Shown: positions 22,157-33,308, counted from the first letter of the stretch. The stretch: DNA of 64,000 nt from Mesostigma viride (GCA_009746045.1 RPFO01000256.1:1527656-1591655), one strand, 5' to 3'. Numbers and translations: made by a program. Notes: generated from the letters alone by a model not told the origin.

Positions 22157-25100
22157 TCGTTTCTGGCTCCTTCGCTCCTGTCTTTTCTTTGTTTGGGTCC
22201 TATTCGCTTGCGTGTGCGAATGGAATGAAACTAGATTGTGTGCGTGACCCTGGATCCCTGCATCGTGGTCGGCATACGAGAGGCGTGCGGTGGCCTTGCA
22301 TGCGCAGCTGTATTTGTGTGCCGTGACCTTGCCTGGTCGTCTATTTTCAGAGTCCTGTGTTCTCATCATCCCATGTATCACCTGGCCACCCACCGACTGT
22401 CACACATGCACGGACCTGGAGTCATGTACTACTAACTAGACTTTTTTTATTGAATGATTGATTTGACACATGACTTTGTTTGAGGACCACGTAGCATTGG
22501 CATTGTCCAGTGCTCGCAAGCCACGTATCGAAGCCTGGCTCTAGCTGATGCCGCCGGTTGCTTTTACGCACTCTCATCACCCTGTGCGTGTTTAATGCCC
22601 AACCACCGCCACCATCCACTGCCGGTCACATATGGTATCCACCTCGTCCTGTCCATCCCCATGCACCACTCACTGCCGGTCACATATCCACCCTCGTCAC
22701 GTCGTATGGGCAGCTACCGCGGCGTGACGCGCCACCGCCGCAGCGGCCGCTGGGAGGCCTACATCTGGATACCGGCGGAGGGGAAACAGATGTACCTGGT
22801 ACGTAATGTAGTATCCTACGTAAGTTTTATCATGCCCGATATAGACGTTAAGCAGCCGGATAAGTAGATCGGGCAGGCGCGGTGCTTGGTGAACGGTTTT
22901 TACCAATCCTGCCTCAACATTGTCCGAGGAGGCTGCCTTGCAACGCGGTACGTGGAGAAGAAGTTCTACCTGGTCCATGCAGTCAACGTGTACCGGACGT
23001 TGACGTTTTGTTGGGTGGGGCGCCACCAACCAAGGAATAGCGGGATTCTGTGGATGTGGTTGGAGGGAGTTGTACCTGGTTGAGCATGGTTGACTAATCG
23101 CATAGGTGGCATACCTGGTACGTGCTGCAGAAGGGCATGCACGTAGCAGGGTGGAACAGTCACCATGCATAGTGTACACTGTACAGGGATCATGTGTAGT
23201 GAGTCCGGCCCACCACAACAGTCGCGCCCCGGTTCCTGCTGCCCTGGGAGTAACGGCTTCAACTTGCAAACCCGGGCCAATGCCCTGCTGACCTCGCGCC
23301 TATCTGGGTGCTGTACGCGCCGCACCTAACGACATGTGCTGTAGATAGTCGCCGTATGCGGTAGACGTGTGCCGCAAGTAGCCGACGTCGGCTACTTACA
23401 CTGGCTTACTTGGCTTCTACGTGACTGTTATAGAAGAGCCTACGATCATGCCGGCACTTTCCAACAAAGGCACGCCTGTTCAAGCGACAGGGTTAGATTG
23501 TGAAAATGTTGTGGGCTTGTGCGGATCATTCAAGCAGAAGTGCTATTGTTAGGTATCTGATTGTTCAAGATTCCACTGCTGTGCCTGTGTCTGCGGCGTC
23601 CCGCTCCCTGTTCGTGGCGCAGGGAGGCTTTGAGTCCGAAGAGCGAGCAGGTGAGGCTCCAAAAGCTTGTTCACTCTCTCCATTTGATCGCCGTTCGTGG
23701 TGTTTTTTTTTTCTGTTCTCCTGCTGTACTACTGTGGCACGCATTGTCTCCCATGGTGGGCATCTTCCAGGGACGTCAAGGTCGAGCAAATTTTAAGAAC
23801 TAGGAAATTCTAAGAAGATGCTAAGAGCACCTACTTGCACGCAGTTTCATGTAGTCCAGTTCTCACATCTTGCTCGCACATCTGTTTTTGTTAGTCATGC
23901 TGTGCACAAGGATTCCTGCAGATTACAGGACCCCTGCTTGCCCATCGTGCAGTCTTTCTTGCGCATCTTGCACACCATCAACACATTTACTTACGCTCAT
24001 GCCCATGCGGACAGCGGTGCACTTACTCATACCTGCTTGCGACATCCATCGTGATGTGCACCCAATAACTCTTAACACCCACAACCTGCCTACCCAATTA
24101 ATGCTGGCGTCCATTTGGGAAAAACCCCTGCCGGGATCTTCCTGCCCACATCGCTTCCCTGTGCAGCCGAGGCATACGACATTCTCGCGATTAAGCAGAA
24201 GGGAGGGGTGAGTGCGCCTCGGCAGAGCCTCCCTGCAGTATCAAGTGAGATAGTGTAGTAGCCATCAAACAGGAAGGAGGGCCATCAACAGTGATATGTG
24301 ACATAACTATGGATATCAAGCAGAAAGGCCTAGGTGAATTAAAGTCGGAAAACAATGGCTATCGAGCAGGAAGGAGAGGCGAGTCTGGCGATTTATCAAT
24401 TTAAGAAAGGGTGGGTAAGCGCTCCGCGGCAGCTAGCTGCTTATCTGTATACAAAACTGATCATATGGCTCCTTAATGCTTGAGCCCCGGGGAGCTTACT
24501 ATTTACTTGAAATGATAATAGCCATCAATATAAGGGTGAATTTCTGCATTTCTGCGCTTGAGTGATCGTAATCAATGGCTGCGTTGTTCTCTACAAAGCG
24601 CCAGTGGTGGGTGCTGCAGGACTTGCACAGTGTGGCCATTGAGACGCGATAAGGAAAATAATCCAACCGCGTGCATGCACGGAGACACCAGCCTGGGGTA
24701 GCTCGAGGCATTGATCAGGAAGCACCGTAAGCTGTGGTTTTCCTGGCGCTTTGGGAGAATGCACAGCATGCACAGGTCTGGCATGGTGCCACCGTGGCAA
24801 ATGGGAGGACACGCCTGTTTTTGTGGGGGGGAAATATCATGACAATGTTCAGTAGCTCCTTGCTTTGTCGCGGCTAGATGGGGCAGCAACCAGCGCACTG
24901 TACCACTGTATCACTGTACATTGCCTTTGTCTGTCTTAGACTCCTTGATCTTGATGTGCAAGGGGCCCAGCTAGTAGCTGAATGCATGGCACATACCGGC
25001 AGCAACCATCCCCAGCAACGAGGCTAACCTCTTTCACTTCATCAGTTCAAAAATTCATTTTCAGTAACAGAACATCGGTTTGTACGGGAATAATGGTGAA

Positions 25101-26118
25101 AGCTATCGTTGTCCCACCTTGCACGCGATTGTTGTGTTGCACCCACCTTGTATGCCATTGTTGTGTCGCAGATTTTGGCAGCAACTACTGATGTGAAAGA
25201 AAACTCATTTGCTTGAACTTGTGCATACACGCTTGTCATTGCATCTACCCTTCAGTTGTCACTGCATTCACCCTTGTCATTGCATCCACCCTAGTCATAT
25301 ATATTGCGTCCACCCTTCTCATTCATGAATTGGCTATCGCAGGATGCGGCGACCAACTTCAGCATCCGGGAGTACTCCAGCATGTTCTCTTTCATCGTGA
25401 GTACCTCTCATGCAGCTAGGCTATCATGTAGTCTTCATAATATTCCTTTGCCATAATTAGTAGTACTAATTTCAGCATCCGAGTACTCCAGCATGTTCTC
25501 TTTCATCGTGAGTACCTCTCCGTCTAAGTCGGCTGCAGTAGGCTTCATGATATTATTTGACGTAATTATGCATGGTTGTTGGCATTGCCGCCTCTTGCTG
25601 TGTATGTCAGCAATTAAGCTTATGTATGTTATGGCCAGTGCAAGTTTGACCTTATGTCAGCATTGTAAGTTTATGTCAGCATTTTCTCTCTTACCGCGCT
25701 AATTATTGGTCTTCAGGTTGGATTTATTGGTCTTCAGGTTGGAACAATTGATTGCTGTTTGTTTTCTCAATATGAATTGAGTGCCTGTGTGAGCGCTAAC
25801 CAGCCATAATTTTAACGTTAACAAGGGTACACATTTCCACCTCCATTCATTTACGTCATCCTGAACGGCTTGACAAGCGCGGATAAGATGACAGCAGGAT
25901 CGAGCTAGGCACCGTGGTCCGGATTCTCTAGTTTTCTGGTTAGTTGGCTGGTTGATATAAATGTGGAGTGCCACCTTGATTCCTGTACCACCTTAATTAA
26001 TTAACCACCTTGCATGCAGGACCAAATGGAGACGCGGGACCTAATGATGGAGGTCCGGAGCAACAGCCAGAGGACATACCGTGTGCGGGCAGAAGAGGAG
26101 GATGACTGGCAGGACTAG
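16307..26118 (+). CDS. AP2-domain transcription factor gene, ten exons
   Basis: Proposed exons: 16307-16490, 17306-18442, 18924-19954, 20541-21096, 21704-21752, 22714-22798, 23623-23650, 24167-24207, 25343-25396, 26020-26118. All introns are GT-AG and all phases join. The product is about 1,087 residues: a low-complexity N-terminus rich in Ser, Pro and Gly, an acidic block (17940-18060, Asp/Glu runs), then one AP2 DNA-binding domain spread over exons 5-9: [62 protein letters not shown]. The tail ([16 protein letters not shown]) resembles the linker after the first AP2 repeat of AP2/ANT proteins; the protein stops where a second repeat would start. Frame changes occur in G runs of exon 2 (17710-17790) and exon 3 (19780-19790), probably homopolymer errors. 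It should be a nuclear DNA-binding regulator with unknown targets. Exons 5-10 are the most certain; the start at 16307 rests on splice-phase fit. Confidence 0.8.
21966..22016 (+). mobile_element. Tail-only LINE insertion in AP2 intron 5
   Basis: TTCGGTGAC occurs at 21966-21974 and again at 22008-22016. Between them is ACGAGACTAATTAATT and further TTAA units, matching the extreme 3' end of the local LINEs (ACGAGTCTAATTAATT). This looks like an extremely 5'-truncated insertion with a 9-bp target-site duplication. Confidence 0.55.
22056..22154. repeat. (CT)n microsatellite
   Basis: About 49 uninterrupted CT units in AP2 intron 5. Confidence 0.97.
25357..25575 (+). repeat. Tandem duplication of AP2 exon 9 and flank
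   Basis: Copy 1 (25357-25464) holds exon 9 and its donor; copy 2 (25466-25575) repeats TTCAGCATCC...TTTCATCGTGAGTACC with two bases lost inside the exon (ATCCGAG versus ATCCGGGAG). Copy 2 lacks the upstream acceptor and is frame-shifted, so it is taken as non-functional. Confidence 0.75.
25820..25965 (+). repeat. Diverged fragment of the Penelope-like terminal repeat, in AP2 intron 9
   Basis: This segment (TACACATTTCCACCTCC, then GTGGTCCGGATTCTC) resembles the complement of the 350-bp repeats at 49459-49808 and 54011-54360, with many differences. It is an old relic inside the intron. Confidence 0.6.
25987..26011. mobile_element. Minimal TTAA-tail insertion next to an AP2 splice acceptor
   Basis: ACCACCTT (25987-25994), AATTAATTA, then ACCACCTT again (26004-26011), eight bases before the AG of the exon 10 acceptor. 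It is consistent with a tail-only LINE insertion and an 8-bp duplication, although something so short could arise by slippage. Confidence 0.4.
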
Positions 26119-26752
26119 GGGCTTGCACCCCTGCGTAGGCACGCCTGCGATTGAAATTATGCGTGACTCAGACCGGGTTTGAAACGGTGGGGTGCTGTAG
26201 CTGGTGTAAACGTGGAAGCCAAAGTCAAGTTTGATGAGTTCGATAGAATTCCCTATAAAGTGCTAGAAAATGTTGTGTTTAACAGTAAACAGCTTTGGTG
26301 TGTGCAGCCTGTCTCTAGTAGGCTTTCCTTTCTTGATTATATTCATGCATGCGTAATTTCAAGATGTGTGTGAGTCAACAGTACGTTGCGCATGTAATAT
26401 GTGCTTGCTCAGCTAGCTTGTGCATGGTGTCGATGGTTTGATGATGCAGGTGTATTTAAATATTGTATATGAGCCATCCGTGCATGGTCATGGGGATCAA
26501 AGCGGGGCAAATTTCATGACAGCCCCAGCCTCCATGCTACCAGCCAGTAGTGCTGAGTATGATCATTTGTAGGCTTAGCACCAGCTGTATACTTCTCAGT
26601 TGACACATATACCTAATACACGTTTGTTTGTCTGACTTCTTTTGGACATTGCATCATGTGATTGCAATCATCTGAGTGCATCATCAAACTACCTGGCATG
26701 GCGCCTTCTCAAACTGAATATTTGTTCAGTAATGACTGACTGCATGTAAATT
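26119..26752. other. 3' flank of AP2 gene
   Basis: AT-rich, with no gene seen. It presumably contains the AP2 3' untranslated region. Confidence 0.4.
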
Positions 26753-27150
26753 AATAAGGGGACGTGGCGCGGCGAATATTTTCCGCGCGAAAAAATTCGC
26801 GGTACCAGCCGTACCGTGAAAAAGTGGGTGCACGGTGCGCGCACCCCTTGCGGAAGTGGCCATGGCGACTGCGTTTAGGCGAAACTAGCAATGTAGGGCT
26901 AGAGAAATGCCAAAAAAATGCTCGAATGTTGAAGACAATGATGTTAACCATTGATGTTGGTTTGTGGCGGCGAGCAGCTGGTTTACAATATCGCTGCTTT
27001 CTTTTACTGCCATCGGCATGGGGGGTAAACTGCAATTTTTCGTTGCGGGGAATAAAATGGAATTAATTCGTGATATATAGCGGCAAAAAAATCGCAGTGT
27101 TGGGGGGCTTTTTGACCGCGAAGGATGCATTAGTATCGTTAGCATTGAAT
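26753..27150 (+). repeat. Dispersed repeat bordering TTAA, family 1
   Basis: It begins GGGGACGTGGCGCGGCGAAT and includes CGTGAAAAAGTGGGTGCACG. The same sequence occurs inverted at 48106-48320 and continues at about 46850-47060, where an ORF1-only LINE splits it. No ORF. The copies have diverged. A GGGG terminus beside TTAA recalls piggyBac-type non-autonomous elements, but the other end is not defined. Confidence 0.5.
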
Positions 27151-27190
27151 TCCAAACCGAACTGGTGCTTTTTGCTACATTTTCAACTCT

Positions 27191-27393
27191 AATCTAGCAA
27201 TTAATTAATTAATTAATTAAACTCGTGCTCCCGTTGGGGAGTCACGGAGCACCGAAGTGCTTTTAATCCCTGTGTGTGCACTACAGGAGAAAGGGCAGAG
27301 GCCCCCAGTCTCCTTCATGCCAAAGGCATGCCACAGCTGCAATCGGGCGCGGCTAGCTAGGACAGGCTAACGGATCTAGCACGAATCTAGCAA
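27191..27393 (-). mobile_element. 5'-truncated LINE 3' end with target-site duplication
   Basis: AATCTAGCAA at 27191-27200 and 27384-27393 flanks 183 bp that starts with a (TTAA)n tail and the terminal hairpin CTCGTGCTCCCGTTGGGGAG, so the element lies on minus. The same 3' region occurs at 29722, 37699 and, inverted, 47700-48094. Confidence 0.85.
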
Positions 27394-27806
27394 GGATGTT
27401 GTGCGTATGGACACTTCTTGTTGTGTGAGAGTCACGCACCCTGTCTTCATCAGTCGATCGCAGCGCCGGGCATCGGCAGCGCTCAGAAGCTGATCGAACG
27501 GCCGCCAGCTAGCGGTTTCTTTCCATTTTGCAGGGACTGAGGGACTTGTGTCATATATATAGTGATGATCATGTTGGAGATATCCTAGCCTTTGTATATA
27601 GCCATGATGATCTTCCCCCCTATATGTCCGCGCCCTACTGCTGGAATACATAGTGGTGTGCAGGTGCACTTTGTGCACCCAGAGCAGGTGTAGTTTACAC
27701 CCTACCCTAGCAGGAAGTAGCCAAGAATGTATTATAAGCCATATGCCGGCCTTCTCAGGGACTCAGTATGTGCTATGTACATGTACTCCCAACGGAGTCA
27801 AGTTAA

Positions 27807-27884
27807 AATTCAATTCAATTCAATTCAATTCAATTCAATTCAATTCAATTCAATTCAATTCAATTCAATTCAATTCAATTCAAT
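27807..27884. repeat. (CAATT)n microsatellite
   Basis: About 15 perfect CAATT units. Confidence 0.95.
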
Positions 27885-27894
27885 AGCTCACGGC

Positions 27895-28026
27895 ACTGCG
27901 AGGACGACCTGACGACACGGATCGGCATGGCCTGGTGGGCGCAACTCCATGACCACCGCCGCTGGCGGAGCAATTCCGCCCTACCCCGGATCGTCACGCG
28001 TGACCTCTTCAAGGTCGTCATTCTAA
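27895..28026 (+). pseudogene. LINE ORF2 fragment
   Basis: Homologous to 37222-37354 (CTGCGAGGACGACCTGACGA onward, then CGTGACCTCTTCAAGGTCGT). It encodes part of the region between the RT core and the GAETWTLT motif. Both ends are broken. Confidence 0.7.
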
Positions 28027-28293
28027 CAGATATAGCTAGGTTATAGCTAGGTTATATGGTTCACGGGACATACCTTCTGAGGCCGGTGCAGCCTGTCAGA
28101 TCCGGAGCGGCAGTGGCGGTGATCTGGCCAGTATCCTGGCCAGGTGACAAGAGCTTTCTCGCAATGCAGGTGCTCCACTCATTGTTTTCACAAAGAGTCT
28201 GGCTACCCTGGAGTTCCACGGTGAATAGAATAGAGCTCTATCTTTCATACGACCGGTAGTCGCTGCATGGAGAGTGTTCTTGTTAATGTTTAG

Positions 28294-29238
28294 GGCACCA
28301 TGCTGGACTTCCTGATGAGCTGCTACCTGATCATGGGTTACAGTGGTCAGGACCAATGCATGGATGGCTGCCCAGAGAAGGTCAGTGGGGGAGGACAGTA
28401 CATCCCCTGTACCACTGAGCTACGTCAAGGATGGATGGCTGTGACCGAATGAGTGCAGCAGAACAAACTTTTGCATTATTACAGTACAATACTGTGGTCT
28501 AAAGAGGATGCAGGTTGCGATCGGAGCAAGCTAGACTTGTAAGCAACCCAAGGCGGCAGCCCAGGTAGATAGTGGGCGACAAGTGGCTTGGTGACAAAGC
28601 TATACTTTTCCATGCCACCGGATCACCGAGGGATGACCATGCCACAGATTGTCGTGCTTGCACCTTCACAATTGTCGCCGCTTCATGTTTTCGTGCTGGA
28701 CTCTCTTGTGTGATGGGCAGGGGTAATCGCTTGCAGGGTGGGAAGAAAGCCTCATGACATGGCCTCACTATCTATAACCGAGGTCAAACTCACATGGGTG
28801 GACTGGCGCTTGCGCGCTGCCTGTTGCATGGGTCCCTGCCTCCCTGTGTTACACATGCAGAAGCCCCATCATGGCCCCCGTGGGGTTCAGCGCTTACCTT
28901 CTGGCGTGATGGTTACCCAGAAGAAGACCCGCGTCACCGTGGCCGTCCCCAGCATAGCCACAATCGAGGTGGAGGTAATTGTGCGCGCTAGCTTCTGGGA
29001 GATGGGCAAGGGACCTGGCAAAAACTTCTTGAACCTGAAGTTGACCGAGTTCCACCCGACAAACAATGTGCATGGAGTCCTGGGCCAATCAGCCTTGGCC
29101 AGCTCTGGCACCCAACTCGTGGTGGGGTCTCCTGAAGGGTACCAGACGTCTGGCATTTTTTCCACGGATTGCCAGTTCAACCAGTTCAGCAGTGATCGAC
29201 AGCAAATGACCGGGGAGGTCTGCATGATCAGCCCATGA
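28294..29238 (+). CDS. Gene with Root_cap-like domain (last exons; upstream part uncertain)
   Basis: The best-supported exon is 28861-29238, after a pyrimidine-rich acceptor ending ACACATGCAG. It encodes about 125 residues, including VTVAVPSIATIEVEV, NNVHGVLGQ and YQTSGIFSTDCQFNQF, then a stop. The pattern VxGVLG, a VVG-E/P turn, (Y/F)xTS(S/G)(L/I)FxxDC and a final Phe resembles the plant Root_cap domain (PF06830), found in secreted or LEA-like plant proteins of unknown biochemical role. A likely preceding exon is 28294-28380 (MLDFLMSCYLIMG, CMDGCPEK), phase 0 with GT-AG borders. Exons further left (for example 28170-28220) are possible but the phases do not join cleanly. A LINE fragment lies about 270 bp upstream. 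The domain assignment comes from memory of the family and needs a profile search. Confidence 0.5.
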
Positions 29239-29364
29239 ACGAGTGGCTTTGATTTGAGACCGCGACCGCATGGAATCCAGCCTGTTGCTGCTTCTCGTGC
29301 ACCTCGGCATGTTGTGGCATCTTTTGCCTGAAGCTTATTGCAGCAATTGGCTCCTCCTCTTAAA

Positions 29365-30612
29365 TATAATGGCGGTCTCACTGAACGACCTGCCTCTGTA
29401 CTGGGCACTCAGGGGGACACCCCTGGCAAGGTACACGGATCGTTTTTTACAGTTTCAACACACTGGTGCGTGATTTGCAACATTGTAGGCGGTCGCACTG
29501 AAGGACCTGCCTCTGTACTGGGCACTCAGGGGGGCACCACTGGCAAGGTGCACGAGTCAGTTTTTACAGTTTCAACGCGCCAGTGCGTGATTTGCAACAT
29601 CGTAGGCGGTCGCACTGAAGTGACCTGCCTCTGTACTGGGCACTCAGGGGGACACCCCTGGCAAGGTACACGGATCATTTTTTACAGTTAATCAACACAC
29701 TGGTGCATGATTTGCAACATTAATTAATTAATTAATTAAACTCGTGCTCCCGTTGGGGAGTCACGGAGCACCGAAGTGCTTTTAATCCCTGTGTGTGCAC
29801 TACAGGAGAAAGGGCAGAGACCCCCAGTCTCCTTCATGCCAAAGGCATGCCACAGCTGCAATCGGGCGCGGCTAGCTAAAAGGACAGGCTAACGATCCGG
29901 CAAACTGTGGGTGCAATAAGACCCATGTGAGCATATCATAGCAAGGAGCGTGGGCAAGTAATCTGAACATAGCCAGGGCGTAGCATGGCTGTACTAGGAC
30001 TAGGCTAAGGCTATGGCTGGTTGTGTACCGTGCGTTGGTGGCACGTGACTAGGCGGTCTTGCAACATTGTAGGCGGTCGCACTGAACTGACCTGCCTCTG
30101 TACTGGGCACTCAGGGGGGCACCCCTGGCAAGGTACACGGATCGTTTTTTACAGTTTCAACACACTGGTGCGTGATTTGGAACATGCATTGTAGGCGGTC
30201 GCACTGAACTGACCTGCCTCTGTACTGGGCACTCAGGGGGACACCCCTGCTGGCAAGGTACACGGATCGTTTTTTACAGTTTCAACGCGCCAGTGCGTGG
30301 TTCGCAACATTGTAGTAGGTCGCACTGAAGGACCTGCCTCTGTACTGGGCACTCAGGGGGACACCCCTGGCAAGGTACACGGATCGTTCTTTACAGTTTC
30401 AACCAGTGCGTGGTTCGCAACATTGTAGTAGGTCTCACTGAAGGACCTGCCTCTGTACTGGGCACTCAGGGGGACACCCCTGGCAAGGTACACGGATCGT
30501 TTTTTACAGTTTCAATGCATCAGTGCATGGTTCGCAACACTGTAGTAGGTCTCACTGAAGGACCTGCCTCTGTACTGGGCACTCAGGGGGACACCCCTGG
30601 CAAGGTACATGT
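29365..30612. repeat. ~117-bp satellite array, eight units
   Basis: Units of 113-122 bp contain CCTGCCTCTGTACTGGGCAC and ACACCCCTGGCAAGGTACAC. The core starts at 29389, 29506, 29624, 30091, 30213, 30333, 30446 and 30563. The long gap after the third unit is explained by a LINE insertion of 337 bp plus a 10-bp duplication. Short frames in the array are repeat artefacts. Confidence 0.9.
29712..30068 (-). mobile_element. LINE 3' fragment inserted in satellite
   Basis: TTGCAACATT at 29712-29721 and 30059-30068 flanks 337 bp with a (TTAA)n tail at left. It is the same 3' region as 37699-38372 and 47700-48094, truncated near GTGACTAGG. Confidence 0.88.
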
Positions 30613-30713
30613 ATTTCTCTTGTTATAAGGTCACACATTGTCCAGAGCTGTGTGATTTTGTTTGCCGTTTTTTTGCTCGTAGTTTTTTTTTCCTCCCATG
30701 ATTTGTTTGCATT

Positions 30714-31030
30714 GGTGTTGGTGTTGGCGTTGGCGCAATTAATGGCGTTGGCATTGGCGTTGGCGTTGGCGTTGGCGTTGGCGTTGGCGTTGGCCTTGGC
30801 GTTGGCGTTGGCGTTGGCGTTGGCGTTGGCGTTGGCGTTGGCGTTGGCGTTGGCGTTGGCGTTGGCGTTGGCGTTGGCGTTGGCGTTGGCGTTGGCGTTG
30901 GCGTTGGCGTTGGCGTTGGCGTTGGCGTTGGCGTTGGCGTTGGCGTTGGTGTTGGCGCTGGCGCTGGCGCTGGCGCTGGCGTTGGCGTTGGCGTTGGCGC
31001 TGCTGGCGCCGTTGCTGTTGCCGTTGCCGT
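30714..31030. repeat. (GGCGTT)n hexanucleotide repeat
   Basis: About 50 units with GGCGCT and GCCGTT variants at the edges. It gives spurious Ala-Leu and Pro-Thr open frames. Confidence 0.95.
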
Positions 31031-31481
31031 TGCTGTTGTCGTGTGTTTTGCTAGCTGTACATGTAGTATCTTTACTGTTGTTAACGCCTGCACGTGTATG
31101 TGTGTGTCACTGTGTGTCTGCATGTGTGCGTGTATGCGTGCGTGTGTGTGTGTGTGTGCATTAATTGCGCACTAGCTAGGGACACCCCATAAATTTACAA
31201 AGTATAAATATTGTTTTTGCATTGTTCTACACGGCATTTCCCTTTGAAATGTATCTTCAAGTTCATGGGCCAACGCTACAAGTGGGCTTGGCGTCCTAAC
31301 ATATTCACCATAAGAGGAGGCTTACTCCGTCCCGCCCGCCGTTCGTTAGATTGCTGTGAGACAATAAGTAGATGCATACAGACAGGTAGCGGTTACAGAA
31401 CCGCTATTAAGAACTCCTTAGGCATGGCTCGCGATTACCCGCGCAGACCAGGCCACCAAAGAGGGTGCCAGGGTGGGTGGG

Positions 31482-31896
31482 ACAAGAAAAAAGACCACAA
31501 CAATGTCACTACGCCGCCAAAGTAGTCAAACTGCCCTAGCACGGGGCTGACATCAGCAACCGAGCTTAACTTAACACGCCAACCTGAGAATGTAGCGACA
31601 CCTACCGTACCACAAAAACAACAACCAATCAAATACCCTTTCCGAAAGGTTCTAATTATCATTCAACAAACCGGTTCAACAAACCCGGCCCTGTCAAACT
31701 TTAAGCATAAGATTGTTTCGAGATTGTAGCACAATAGGGCCACTGCCCCTACTAACAATTCCAGGTCGCCAGCCATTAGCCAAATCCGGTTACATCTGCC
31801 AAACCCGCCCGGTTCAGCCGACCATCCAGGCGGCTCCCGTGAGCGGCCTTATTCCCCGCCTCACTTCGAGAAACTCTTTTCAAAGAAATCCGATTC
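31482..31896. repeat. 415-bp direct repeat, copy 1
   Basis: Essentially identical to 32894-33308. It starts ACAAGAAAAAAGACC and ends CCGATTC. The ~1-kb spacer (31897-32893) has no recognised gene, and the ends lack TG...CA. A smaller repeat (AATAAGTAGATGCATACAG...) occurs at 31362 and 31944. Confidence 0.9.
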
Positions 31897-32893
31897 ATAC
31901 ACCCGTTTGCTCACCATAGTCACCAGCATCTTTGTTAAAACAATAAGTAGATGCATACAGACAGGTAGCGGTTACAGAACTCCTTAGGCATGGCTCGCGA
32001 TTACCCAACCTCCCCTTCCTGGCCCTCCGGTCCGCTAAAGAAGCACCATTTCCTTTCCCGTCAAAAGCTGTCCTGTCGCGATGGGCGCTCTCCGTTGCCA
32101 GAAAACAGATTTAATTCCCAGCGACTGTGAATGCACAAAAACTCATGCACTGTCGATCGACACAGCTCGCATTTTTGACCCCACTCGGGGGCCCCCGCTG
32201 ACCTCGTTGCCGACCTCTTCTCTGGTCTGCTAAGGGGTGCTGTCGCGGAACACAAAGTCAAAGCAGAAGCTGCTGACTGGCACCGCTGATTCCAGCCGAC
32301 GCCCAGTTTACAACTTTTTTGAAGAGCAACCAACCTAGTGCCGAGCACATAAACACTCCTTCCGTACAAAAAAGTGGAAATACCACTGAATACGAAATCA
32401 AGTTGGTTTTCAGCCCTTGCCTCCTGCGCCGAGGCTCCGTGTCCCACAACGGTGACTTAAATTTTTTACCCCCCCGAGCCGCGGTGGCCCTCAATTAAGC
32501 CAAGCCCAACCCGGAATGCAAGCATTTCCAGGTACGAGACAACTCAAAGGCAGGCCAGCCTGCCGACAGCCCAACCCGAGGCGCAAGCATCCCCAGGTAC
32601 GGAACCATCAAGCAAGCTAGCCCTTGCCCAACCCGGCCAGCTGGCCGTTTCTTTCAAACAAACCAGCCATTAAATAATGCATCAGCCCCCGCTTCGCATT
32701 TAAACCCCGATCACCCGGACATTAATTCCGGGCCAGTGGCAGCCATGAATCCCAACCGCCTTAAGCAGCCAGGGATCACGGATGCCGGAAATTTGGTTAA
32801 CAAATTTTAGCCCCGCACCCATGCTGAGCGCAAGGCTGGTGAGGCACTTCTTGTACCGCCATAGCCTCAGCCGTCGGCGCTCAGCCAACGTTT

Positions 32894-33308
32894 ACAAGAA
32901 AAAAGACCACAACAATGTCACTACGCCGCCAAAGTAGTCAAACTGCCCTAGCACGGGGCTGACATCAGCAACCGAGCTTAACTTAACACGCCAACCTGAG
33001 AATGTAGCGACACCTACCGTACCACAAAAACAACAACCAATCAAATACCCTTTCCGAAAGGTTCTAATTATCATTCAACAAACCGGTTCAACAAACCCGG
33101 CCCTGTCAAACTTTAAGCATAAGATTGTTTCGAGATTGTAGCACAATAGGGCCACTGCCCCTACTAACAATTCCAGGTCGCCAGCCATTAGCCAAATCCG
33201 GTTACATCTGCCAAACCCGCCCGGTTCAGCCGACCATCCAGGCGGCTCCCGTGAGCGGCCTTATTCCCCGCCTCACTTCGAGAAACTCTTTTCAAAGAAA
33301 TCCGATTC
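32894..33308. repeat. 415-bp direct repeat, copy 2
   Basis: See 31482-31896. It could be the second terminal repeat of a small non-autonomous element or part of a recent segmental duplication. Confidence 0.9.

Noticed and set aside
29365-30628. CRISPR-like array of repeats and spacers
   Set aside because: Units of about 117 bp are repeated throughout with no unique spacers, and the genome is eukaryotic; it is a satellite.
30623-31164. Ala-Leu and Pro-Thr repeat proteins
   Set aside because: By-product of the (GGCGTT)n repeat; no flanking gene structure.
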